A DNA stretch of 64,000 nt, taken from contig NZ_PDNU01000001.1 of the NCBI RefSeq assembly GCF_002631185.1, forward strand, positions 124,001-188,000. Reading direction: 5' to 3'. The notes under the pieces are model-generated. The model was not told where the DNA came from, searched no databases, and saw nothing but the letters and a program-made list of their open reading frames with translations. Position numbers and translations under genes: made by a program. The stretch comes from Teichococcus rhizosphaerae. Its GTDB lineage: Bacteria > Pseudomonadota > Alphaproteobacteria > Acetobacterales > Acetobacteraceae. This document shows positions 1 to 6,452 of the stretch, piece after piece (position 1 is the first letter of the stretch; each line of letters opens with the position of its first letter).

Positions 1-560
1 ACCACCGAGACGGCCGCCGCGGAAAGCAGCGAGGGTGCCGCGGCAGGAGGCGCCGCCTCCGCGGCGGCCGTGGTGCGGGCGGCGGGGTCCGGTCCAGCTG
101 GCAGGGTCAGGGAAGGTGGGGCCCCGGAGGCGGGAGCCCGGGGCGGCGGCGCGGGCGTGGCGGCGGGCGCTCCCTGTTCCAGCCAGGGCTCGCTGGCCTG
201 AGCCTCCTGCCGCGCATCGGCGTTGCCGGGGTCCAGCGCCACGGCGCGGGCATAGGCCAGCGCCGCCTCCCGGCGCCGGCCGAGCAGCTTGTGGGCATGG
301 CCGATCTGCAATTGCAGGTCGGCATCCTCCGGCGCCTGCCGCTCGGCGTCCAGGTAGCGGCCCAGCGCCGCCTCCACCCTGCCGGCCTCCTTGAGGCAAT
401 GGCCTTCCTGCACCTTCAGGGGCCACGCCTCCGGCCGCAGGGAAACCACGCGCGCATAGAACTGCGCCGCCTGGAGCCAGGCGCCCTGGTCACGCCGGCT
501 GTCGGCCGTCGCCAGAAGCAGGTCGGCATCGTTGGAGTGAAGCTCGGCGTCTGCTGTCAT
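1..560 (-). CDS. TPR repeat protein (C-terminus cut by window edge)
   Basis: The reading frame opens at an ATG at 558-560 and runs leftward off the window, so only about 186 N-terminal residues are visible. Residues about 10-125 form tetratricopeptide-like helical pairs, with patterns such as GRYLDAERQAPEDADL and AYARAVALDPGNADAR. After them comes a low-complexity Pro/Ala-rich stretch. TPR proteins are protein-protein interaction scaffolds; no catalytic motif is visible. The gene points the same way as the DUF2007 and methyltransferase genes to its right and starts 66 bases beyond the methyltransferase stop, so it may be the last gene of that transcript. A specific role cannot be assigned. 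Confidence 0.75.
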   Translation of the reverse strand, partial: MTADAELHSNDADLLLATADSRRDQGAWLQAAQFYARVVSLRPEAWPLKVQEGHCLKEAGRVEAALGRYLDAERQAPEDADLQLQIGHAHKLLGRRREAALAYARAVALDPGNADARQEAQASEPWLEQGAPAATPAPPPRAPASGAPPSLTLPAGPDPAARTTAAAEAAPPAAAPSLLSAAAVSV

Positions 561-626
561 CGTGAGCGGTCTCGTAATCCACGCTTCGGGGGAAAGGCAA
601 CCTCGCGGCGGCGCGGCCGCGGCGGC

Positions 627-1406
627 TCAGCGGTCCGGCAGGGCGGCGGCGCCGCGCAGAACCGCGCCGGCGGCGGCGGACCAGGCCTCGCCCTCGTGCA
701 GCACCAGCCCGGGAAGGAGGCGGTCGGGGCCGCGGCCCAGACGGTGGCCGCGCAGCAGCACCCGCCGCGCTGGCTGGCCGGCGCGTGGCCAGAAGGGGGT
801 CAGCGCCACCTCGGCGCAGCGGGCGGCGCGCAGCGCGGCGGCGGCCTCGGCGAAGCGGGAGGCGGGCAGGATCAGGCTGAGGCTGCCGCGCCGTTCCAGC
901 GGCGCGGCCAGGGCGCGCGCCCAGGTGGCGAGATCGGGGCCTTCGCCGGCATGGGTGGCGCCGGCGCGCAGCGCCTCGGGAGGCGGGCTGCCGCCGGGCC
1001 AGTAGGGCGGGTTGGCGAAGGCGTGGTGCAGCCGGGGCAGGGCGCGCCGCAAGGCGGGGTCGGCGATGTCGCCTTCCAGCACCGTCACCCGGTCGGCGAC
1101 ACCGTTCAACACGGCGTTGCGCCGGGCCAGGGCGGCCAGCGCCGGCTCGCGCTCCACCGCGAAGACGCGCAGCTCCGGCACCCGCGCCATCAGGCAGAGG
1201 AACACCGCGCCGCTGCCGCAGCCGCCCTCCAGCACCGCCTGTCCCGGCCGGGCGGGAATGCCGGCGGCCAGCAGCACCGCGTCCAGCCCCGCCCGCAGGC
1301 CCTGGCGGGGCTGCAGCAGGCGCACCCTGCCATCCAGCAGCCGGTCCTCGGCCAATGCCTCGCCGATGTCCGGCCCCGGCTCCCCGCCTGCCAGGACGAG
1401 GCTCAC
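627..1406 (-). CDS. TrmN6-like tRNA/nucleic-acid N6-adenine methyltransferase
   Basis: Class I SAM-dependent methyltransferase of about 259 residues. The SAM-binding loop is EGGCGSGAVFLCL (around residue 49), followed by an acidic AVEREP strand end. The N6-adenine catalytic motif is NPPYWPGG (around residue 115). This combination matches the TrmN6/YfiC group, which methylates adenine 37 of tRNA1(Val); the exact substrate is inferred. I chose the GTG at 1404-1406 because it overlaps the stop of the upstream DUF2007 gene by four bases (GTGA), a sign of translational coupling, and because it gives a normal N-terminus (MSLVLAGG). The pairing with DUF2007 next to a divergent polyprenyl synthase gene is common in alphaproteobacteria. 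Confidence 0.8.
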   Translation of the reverse strand: MSLVLAGGEPGPDIGEALAEDRLLDGRVRLLQPRQGLRAGLDAVLLAAGIPARPGQAVLEGGCGSGAVFLCLMARVPELRVFAVEREPALAALARRNAVLNGVADRVTVLEGDIADPALRRALPRLHHAFANPPYWPGGSPPPEALRAGATHAGEGPDLATWARALAAPLERRGSLSLILPASRFAEAAAALRAARCAEVALTPFWPRAGQPARRVLLRGHRLGRGPDRLLPGLVLHEGEAWSAAAGAVLRGAAALPDR

Positions 1407-1615
1407 GACGGGGCCTCGCCGGCGTCGCGCAGCACCGCCAGGGCGCGGGCGTGGTCCTCCGGCAGCACCGCCAGCCGGCGCGGAAAGGCGCCGATGCCGC
1501 CATGCAGGGCGCTGACATGCGCGTCGAGCTGCATGGCCGGGATCCCGGCATCCGCCAGCAGCGCCGCCAGAAAGGAGAGACGGACCGGGTCGGGGCTCTC
1601 GACCAGCACGCGCAT
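1403..1615 (-). CDS. DUF2007 family small protein
   Basis: A 70-residue protein beginning MRVLVESPDPVRLSFLAALL. It has the short beta-alpha-beta pattern of the DUF2007 family (putative signal-transducing protein): an N-terminal strand, a helix, then GIPAMQLDAHVSALHGGIG and a C-terminal ALAVLRDAG helix. The family resembles a PII-like fold, but no biochemical function is established. The stop overlaps the start of the downstream methyltransferase by four bases. The gene is divergent from the polyprenyl diphosphate synthase, with about 150 bases between them that must hold both promoters. Confidence 0.75.
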   Translation of the reverse strand: MRVLVESPDPVRLSFLAALLADAGIPAMQLDAHVSALHGGIGAFPRRLAVLPEDHARALAVLRDAGEAPS

Positions 1616-1769
1616 CGGCTTGGGAACTCCGGAGGGGGAGGGGAAAGGCGGGGAACCGGGCCGGCGCCTTGCTGCCCGGAACCCCCATGGGTATGGTGCG
1701 CCCCCCAGCACAGAGGTCAATGGCCGCGTGAGCTTTCCCGCCGCGCCGACGCGCACCGCGCCCGATACG

Positions 1770-2777
1770 ATGCCCAGCCCCGCCCCGCACCCCGATGCCG
1801 AGGATGCGCTGACCGCGCTCGTCGGCCTGGTCCGGGAGGATCTGGAAGCCTGCAACCGCCTCATCCTCGAGAAGATGCAGAGCCCCGTGCAGCTGATCCC
1901 GCAGCTCGCGGCGCATCTGATCGCGGCTGGCGGCAAGCGGCTGCGCCCGCTGCTGACCCTGGCGGCCGCCCGCCTCTGCGGCTACCGCGGCGAGCGGCAT
2001 GTGGGCCTCGCCGCCTGCGTCGAGTTCATCCACACCGCCACCCTGCTGCATGACGACGTGGTGGACGAGAGCGACCTGCGCCGTGGCCAGGCCAGCGCCA
2101 ACGCCGTGTTCGGCAACCAGGCCAGCGTGCTGGTGGGCGACTTCCTGTTCGCCCGCGCCTTCCAGCTCATGGTGGCCGACGGCTCGCTGGAGGTGCTGGA
2201 CATCCTCTGCTCGGCGGCGGCCACCATCGCCGAGGGCGAGGTGCTGCAGCTCGTCATCCAGAACGACACCGCCTCGACCGAGGCGCAGTACCTGGACGTG
2301 ATCGAGGGCAAGACCGCCGCCCTCTTCGCCGCCGCCACCCGCGTGGGCGCCGTCGTCGCCGGCCGGCCGCGCGCGGAGGCCGAGGCGATGGACAGCTATG
2401 GCCGCAACCTCGGCATCGCCTTCCAGCTCGTCGATGACGCGCTGGACTACTCGGCCGAGCAGGAGCGGCTGGGCAAGACGGTGGGCGACGACTTCCGCGA
2501 GGGCAAGATCACCCTGCCGGTGCTGCTCGCCTTCGCGCGCGGCGACGAGGAGGAGCGCGGCTTCTGGCGCCGCGTGCTGGAGGAGCGGCGGCAGGAGGAG
2601 GGCGACCTCGCCCATGCCCTGGGGCTGATGCAGCGGCACCGCGCCTTCGAGGACACGATCGCACGCGCCCGGCATTATGGCGACCAGGCGCTCGCCGCCC
2701 TGTCCGGCTTCCCCGAGAGTGCGGAGAAGCGGGCGCTGGCCGACATCGTCGAGTTCTGCATCGCCCGCGCGCGCTAG
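1770..2777 (+). CDS. ispB: Long-chain all-trans polyprenyl diphosphate synthase (octa/decaprenyl)
   Basis: A 335-residue class I trans-prenyltransferase that extends farnesyl or geranylgeranyl diphosphate with isopentenyl diphosphate to make the ubiquinone side chain. The first aspartate-rich motif is LLHDDVVDESD (residues about 92-102) and the second is QLVDDALDY (about 220-228). The substrate lysine/arginine signature GGKRLRP lies at 54-60. Small residues before the first DDxxD and the overall length fit long-chain synthases; the chain is probably ten units as in most Rhodospirillales, but length cannot be read from sequence alone. I used the ATG at 1770. A GTG 48 bases upstream is also in frame but would add an unconserved-looking tail. 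Confidence 0.9.
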   Translation: MPSPAPHPDAEDALTALVGLVREDLEACNRLILEKMQSPVQLIPQLAAHLIAAGGKRLRPLLTLAAARLCGYRGERHVGLAACVEFIHTATLLHDDVVDESDLRRGQASANAVFGNQASVLVGDFLFARAFQLMVADGSLEVLDILCSAAATIAEGEVLQLVIQNDTASTEAQYLDVIEGKTAALFAAATRVGAVVAGRPRAEAEAMDSYGRNLGIAFQLVDDALDYSAEQERLGKTVGDDFREGKITLPVLLAFARGDEEERGFWRRVLEERRQEEGDLAHALGLMQRHRAFEDTIARARHYGDQALAALSGFPESAEKRALADIVEFCIARAR

Positions 2778-2882
2778 GAGGGCGGCGGCCGGAAAGCGCG
2801 GCGCGCTTCCCGTCCGCCTTCCACAAGCCTTTTGTCCGGTGGTTCACGGGGCGCGCCCATGGCAGCGCCCCTTTTTCATGCC

Positions 2883-2924
2883 TTGCGGCAGGAAGGCTCC
2901 CTGCCTTATCGTTGTGACATGTCA
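2883..2924 (+). promoter_or_regulatory. Promoter and palindromic operator of the GntR gene
   Basis: TTGCGG (2883-2888) and TTATCG (2906-2911) are separated by exactly 17 bases and form a sigma-70-like promoter. Immediately downstream is a perfect 10-base palindrome, TGACATGTCA (2915-2924), followed by TGACAC and TGTCATGTCC. A palindrome at the expected transcription start of a GntR gene is the usual layout for autoregulation. Binding by the encoded protein is inferred. Confidence 0.55.
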
Positions 2925-2945
2925 GTGACACGGGAACGACCTGTC

Positions 2946-3629
2946 ATGTCCATGGTGCTGCCTCTCGAGACGCCGCCCTCCCTGACCGAGCAGGCGCTCT
3001 CGGCGTTGCGGCGCGAGATCCTGACCACCCGGCTGCGCCCCGGCGAGACGCTGAGCGAGGCCGCCGCAGCCCAGATGCTCGGGCTCGGCAAGGCGCCCGT
3101 GCGCGCGGCGCTGGCCCGGCTCGCGGAGGAGGGGCTGGTGCAGGCGGTGCCGCGCCGGGGCTGGGTGGTCTCCCTCGTCACCATCCGCGACATCCACGAG
3201 GTGTTCGGCCTGCGCCTGCTGCTGGAGCCCGAGGCCGCGCGGCGCGCCGCCGGGCGGGTGGATGCCGCGGCGCTGCGGCGGCTCGATGCCGTCTGCGCCT
3301 GCGGCTACCAGCCGGAGGACGAGGAAAGCACCCATGCCTTTCTGGACGCCAACAAGGCCTTCCATGTCGCGGTGGCCGAGCTTTCCGGCAATGGCCGGCT
3401 GGCGCGCCAGATCGACCGGCTGCTCGACGAGAGCACCCGCATGCTGGCTCTTGGCCTGCGCCGGCGGGACCGCACCGGCGAGATGGCGCATGAGCACCAC
3501 GCGCTGACCGAGGCGCTGGCCCTCGGCCGCGCCGAGGAGGCCGCCGCCATCATGCGCGAGCAGGTCGCCGCCTCGCACGCCATGGTGCTGGCCGCGCTGA
3601 CCGCCCCTGATTCCGCCACCGTCATCTGA
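2946..3629 (+). CDS. GntR family transcriptional regulator, FCD domain (FadR subfamily)
   Basis: A regulator of about 227 residues. The N-terminal winged helix begins LTEQALSALRREIL, with the recognition region LSEAAAAQMLGLGKAPVRAAL. A C-terminal FCD ligand-binding domain follows, with its metal/ligand-type residues in FHVAVAEL, EHHALTEAL and ASHAMVL. I chose the ATG at 2946 rather than the in-frame ATG at 2919, because 2919 lies inside the operator palindrome at the predicted transcription start and would be leaderless, whereas 2946 has a GGGAA upstream. The gene is followed after 12 bases by a cupin dioxygenase-like gene and then a DAO-type oxidoreductase, which are its likely targets. The effector is unknown. 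Confidence 0.8.
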   Translation: MSMVLPLETPPSLTEQALSALRREILTTRLRPGETLSEAAAAQMLGLGKAPVRAALARLAEEGLVQAVPRRGWVVSLVTIRDIHEVFGLRLLLEPEAARRAAGRVDAAALRRLDAVCACGYQPEDEESTHAFLDANKAFHVAVAELSGNGRLARQIDRLLDESTRMLALGLRRRDRTGEMAHEHHALTEALALGRAEEAAAIMREQVAASHAMVLAALTAPDSATVI

Positions 3630-3641
3630 AGGCCCCGCGCC

Positions 3642-4163
3642 ATGTCCTTCATCGCCCCGCAGGGTCCGCTGGCCGCCATGCTGGCCGATATCGCCGCCGC
3701 CGCCCGTGCGGGGGATGAGGCGGAACGGCCCGGCCGCGTCGCCGCCGCCATCGCGCCCTGGCTGGCGGTGCCGGAGCTTCTGGCGCCCGGCGCATGCCCT
3801 TGCGACCCGAAGCGCTATGTGCGCCACCTACTCCAGGCCGATCCGCAGGGCGGCTACGCCGTGGTGGCGCTGGCCTGGCGGCCGGGACAGATGAGCCCGG
3901 TCCATGCCCACCGCACCTGGTGCGCCCTTGGCGTGTATCGCGGCACGCTGACGGAGGGCCACTACGTCGCCGGCGCGGAGGGCGCCCCCCGCCAGACCGG
4001 CAGCGTGCTGCGCCCGCCCGGCGCCACCTGCCATGGCCCCGCCGATCCCGGCCTGATCCACCGTCTCGCCAATCTCGGCGGCGAGGAGGCGGTCTCCATC
4101 CATGTCTATGGCGTGCCCTTCGACCGCTTCGGCTCGGACGTGAATCTGGTCTACGCGGATTGA
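3642..4163 (+). CDS. Cysteine dioxygenase-like cupin protein
   Basis: A 173-residue protein with a helical N-terminus and a cupin barrel. The iron-ligand pattern is visible as SPVHAHRTWCALGVYRG (about residues 86-102) plus a later His in GATCHGPAD and IHRLANL. These resemble the HxH...H facial triad of the cysteine dioxygenase/3-mercaptopropionate dioxygenase family, which oxidises thiols to sulfinates with Fe(II). The substrate is not predictable, since bacterial members use cysteine, mercaptopropionate or other thiols. The gene sits between a GntR regulator and an amine-oxidase-like flavoprotein, suggesting a small catabolic unit. Confidence 0.65.
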   Translation: MSFIAPQGPLAAMLADIAAAARAGDEAERPGRVAAAIAPWLAVPELLAPGACPCDPKRYVRHLLQADPQGGYAVVALAWRPGQMSPVHAHRTWCALGVYRGTLTEGHYVAGAEGAPRQTGSVLRPPGATCHGPADPGLIHRLANLGGEEAVSIHVYGVPFDRFGSDVNLVYAD

Positions 4164-4224
4164 TGGCGGCGGCCCGGTCGGGGCACTCTGCGCGGCTGAC
4201 CGAACGCCGGAAGGAAGCCCCGCC

Positions 4225-5535
4225 TTGGCCGAGACCGCCCCCGCCGACCTGCCCCCCAGCCTCTGGGCCTCGAGCGCGCCGCCGCCGCCCGCCACCGGGC
4301 CGCTGCTGGGGGATTGCCGCGCCGATGTGGCGGTGATCGGCGGTGGCTTCACCGGGCTTTCCGCCGCGCTGCACCTGGCCGAGGGCGGCGCCGAGACGGT
4401 GCTGGTGGAGGCGGCGCAGATCGGCTTCGGCGCCTCGGGCCGCAACAACGGCCAGGTCATCCCCAACCTGTCCCGCCTCGACCCGGACGACATCGTGGCC
4501 GGGGTGCGGCCCGAGCATGGCGGGCGGGACAAGGGGGAGCAGCTCGTCGCCCTCATCCGCGACAGCGCCAGCCTCGTCTTCGACCTCATCCGCCGGCACG
4601 GCATCGCCGCCGAGGCGGTGCAGAAGGGCTGGTTCCAGCCCGCCCACCGCCCCTCGCGCATGAAGCTGGTGGAGAAGCGGGTGCGGCAATGGGGCCAGCG
4701 CGGCGCGCCGGTGCGCCTGCTGGACCAGGAGGAGGTGGCGCGCCTGTCTGGCAGCGCCTTCTGGCAGGGCGGCTGGGAGAACCCGACCGGCGGCCGCATC
4801 AACCCGATGGGCTTCGCCCGCGGCCTCGCCGGCGCCGCCATCGCCGCGGGCGCGCGGGTCCACACCGGCAGCCCGGCCACCGCCATCGCGCGGGAGGAGG
4901 GGGGGTGGCGCGTCACCACGCCGCGCGGACGGGTGCTGGCGCAGCGCCTCGTCATCGCGACCCACGCCTACACGCCGCCCGGCCTGTGGCCGGGGCTGGA
5001 GCGCAGCCTGGTGCCGGTGCGCTCCTACCAGATGGCCACCACGCCGCTCTCCGACAACATCCGCAAGACCATCCTGCCCGAGGGCCATGCCCTGTCCGAC
5101 ACGCAGGGCGACCTGCACTTCTTCCGCTTCGACGCCTCGGGCCGGCTGATCACGGGGGGCGGGCTGATCCTGCCCTTCGGCTGGGACGGGCGCATCCGTG
5201 CCCGCATCGGCGCGCGGCTGCGGCGGGTGTTTCCGCAGGTCGGCGAATTCGGCTTCACCCATGCCTGGTGGGGCTACATCGCCGCCACCGACGACAAGGC
5301 GCCGCATCTCTATGAGCTGGCGCCGGGCGTGCTGGCCTGGACGGGGTGCAATGGCCGCGGCGTCGCGCTGGCCACGGCGCTGGGGCGGGAGATGGCGCGC
5401 GCCAGCCTGGGCCGCCCGCTTTCGGAGATCGCCGCGCCGGTCGAGCCGCTGCGGCGGATCGCCGGCCACGCCTTCGCGCCGCTCGGCGTCGCCTGGAACC
5501 AGGCGCTGTTCCGCTGGAAGGACCGGCGCGACTGA
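4225..5535 (+). CDS. FAD-dependent oxidoreductase, DAO/PuuB-like
   Basis: A 436-residue flavoprotein with an N-terminal Rossmann FAD motif, VAVIGGGFTGLSAALHLAEGG (about residues 36-56), then the family signature GASGRNNGQVIPN. The C-terminal region FTHAWWGYIAATDDKAPHL and WTGCNGRGVALATALG is typical of the glycine oxidase/gamma-glutamylputrescine oxidase (PuuB) branch of the DAO family. Such enzymes oxidise primary or secondary amines; the actual substrate is unknown. The start is a TTG at 4225 with AGGA about ten bases upstream, because no ATG or GTG lies between the preceding gene and the Rossmann fold. It is probably co-transcribed with the two preceding genes. Confidence 0.75.
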   Translation: MAETAPADLPPSLWASSAPPPPATGPLLGDCRADVAVIGGGFTGLSAALHLAEGGAETVLVEAAQIGFGASGRNNGQVIPNLSRLDPDDIVAGVRPEHGGRDKGEQLVALIRDSASLVFDLIRRHGIAAEAVQKGWFQPAHRPSRMKLVEKRVRQWGQRGAPVRLLDQEEVARLSGSAFWQGGWENPTGGRINPMGFARGLAGAAIAAGARVHTGSPATAIAREEGGWRVTTPRGRVLAQRLVIATHAYTPPGLWPGLERSLVPVRSYQMATTPLSDNIRKTILPEGHALSDTQGDLHFFRFDASGRLITGGGLILPFGWDGRIRARIGARLRRVFPQVGEFGFTHAWWGYIAATDDKAPHLYELAPGVLAWTGCNGRGVALATALGREMARASLGRPLSEIAAPVEPLRRIAGHAFAPLGVAWNQALFRWKDRRD

Positions 5536-5540
5536 GGCGC

Positions 5541-5573
5541 GGGCCGGGGCCGGGGCCAGGGCCGGGGGGAGGG
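5541..5573 (+). repeat. G-run tract with G-quadruplex potential
   Basis: Six runs of three or more G (5541-5543, 5546-5549, 5552-5555, 5559-5561, 5564-5569, 5571-5573) are separated by one to three bases. They lie directly after the stop of the DAO-type gene. Four closely spaced G-runs satisfy the usual intramolecular G4 pattern. The last runs are also part of the stem of the adjacent hairpin. Confidence 0.5.
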
Positions 5574-5589
5574 CGCGTCCTCCCCCGGC
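5561..5589. terminator. GC-rich hairpin between convergent genes
   Basis: A stem of about nine base pairs (GCCGGGGG side at 5561-5570, TCCCCCGGC side at 5581-5589) lies between the convergent oxidoreductase and bfr genes. There is no U-run on either strand, so intrinsic termination would be weak. The position suggests a transcript end or a barrier. Confidence 0.4.
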
Positions 5590-5597
5590 CGGCCGGC

Positions 5598-6089
5598 TCA
5601 GGACTGGTGCTGGTCCGGCGCCGCGTCGCTGTTGAGGGCGATGTACTTGGGCAGGCCGATCTGGCGGATCAGCTCGAACTGCGTTTCCACGAAGTCCGCG
5701 TGCTTCTCCTCATCGATCAGGATGCGGATGAAGAGGTCGCGGGAAACGAAGTCGCGCGCCGTCTCGCAATAGGCGATGGCATCGCGCAGGTCGTTGATCG
5801 CCTTCTCCTCCAGCTTCTGGTCGCAGCGGAGGACTTCCTCGACATTCTCGCCGATCAGGATCTGGTTCAGCCGCTGCACGTTGGGCAGGCCGCCAAGGAA
5901 GAGGATGCGGTTGATCAGCTCGTCCGCGTGCTTCATCTCCTCGATGGACTCGGCGTATTCGTGCTTGCCGAGCTTGGTCACGCCCCAGTTGTCCAGCATG
6001 CGGGCATGCAGGAAGTACTGGTTGATGGCCGTCAGCTCGTTGGTGAGCTGGGTGTTCAGGTGCTCGATCACCTTGGGGTCGCGCAGCAT
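5598..6089 (-). CDS. bfr: Bacterioferritin
   Basis: A 163-residue ferritin-like four-helix protein that stores iron as a 24-mer mineral shell. Ferroxidase ligands are visible in order: NELTAINQYF (Glu about 18), SIEEMKHADE (Glu 51, His 54) and DEEKHADF (Glu 127, His 130). The Met in EEMKHADE corresponds to the haem-ligand Met52 that separates true bacterioferritins from plain ferritins. The start is the ATG at 6087-6089 with GGAGAG just upstream; a longer frame to 6143 is unsupported. The gene lies 100 bases downstream of bfd on the same strand. A TTGACG-17-CACTTT element in that gap could give bfr its own promoter. Confidence 0.95.
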   Translation of the reverse strand: MLRDPKVIEHLNTQLTNELTAINQYFLHARMLDNWGVTKLGKHEYAESIEEMKHADELINRILFLGGLPNVQRLNQILIGENVEEVLRCDQKLEEKAINDLRDAIAYCETARDFVSRDLFIRILIDEEKHADFVETQFELIRQIGLPKYIALNSDAAPDQHQS

Positions 6090-6189
6090 GGCGGCTCTCC
6101 GTCCGGGAAGTGTCGGAGCGGAAAGTGACGACCCGAGGTCCAATCGTCAAGTCATTGGTTTTGCTTGAAATTGCGAGTGAGAGACGCTC

Positions 6190-6381
6190 TCAGTCGCCGG
6201 CGGCCAGCGGGGAAGGCCCGGCGGGCTGCTCGCGGATGATGGACAGCATCGTGCCGGTGCAGCAGCCGCACTGGGCGTTGCAGTTGCAGGAGGCATAGAC
6301 CTCCTTCGGGCGGCGCGCCCCATCCGCGATGGCGTTGCGGATCTGGCTGTCGGTCAGGCCGTTGCAAAGGCAGACATACAT
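6190..6381 (-). CDS. bfd: Bacterioferritin-associated ferredoxin
   Basis: A 63-residue BFD-like [2Fe-2S] protein starting MYVCLCNGLTDSQIRNAI, with a second cysteine cluster CNCNAQCGCC around residues 38-47. Bfd delivers electrons to bacterioferritin to release stored iron. The cysteine spacing C-x-C at the N-terminus and C-x2-C in the middle fits the family, though two extra cysteines lie in the second cluster. I preferred the ATG at 6379-6381 to a GTG nine bases upstream, because the GTG is embedded in the 5' hairpin. The promoter just upstream is overlapped by Fur-like inverted repeats, which fits induction under iron starvation. Confidence 0.9.
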   Translation of the reverse strand: MYVCLCNGLTDSQIRNAIADGARRPKEVYASCNCNAQCGCCTGTMLSIIREQPAGPSPLAAGD

Positions 6382-6389
6382 GAAGGGCA

Positions 6390-6411
6390 CCGCATCGGTT
6401 GTGCGATGCGG
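6390..6411 (-). other. Perfect 8-bp hairpin in the bfd 5' untranslated region
   Basis: CCGCATCG (6390-6397) and CGATGCGG (6404-6411) form a perfect stem with a six-base loop, ending nine bases before the bfd ATG. It lies where the ribosome would bind, so it could limit bfd translation. This is an inference from position only. Confidence 0.5.
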
Positions 6412-6452
6412 TTGATAGCCATTCGCAATACCGATTGCAAGTCAGTCGCAAT
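6412..6452 (-). promoter_or_regulatory. bfd promoter overlapped by Fur-like double inverted repeat
   Basis: On the minus strand TTGCAA (6435-6440) and TATCAA (6412-6417) are separated by 17 bases. The -35 box is covered by the imperfect palindrome ATTGCAAGTCAGTCGCAAT (6434-6452). A second inverted repeat, GCAAT-ACCG-ATTGC (6425-6438), shares its middle arm. Overlapping AT-rich palindromes over the core promoter of an iron gene are the usual layout of a Fur-family operator. The palindrome also covers the recQ stop codon at 6442-6444. Confidence 0.55.
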
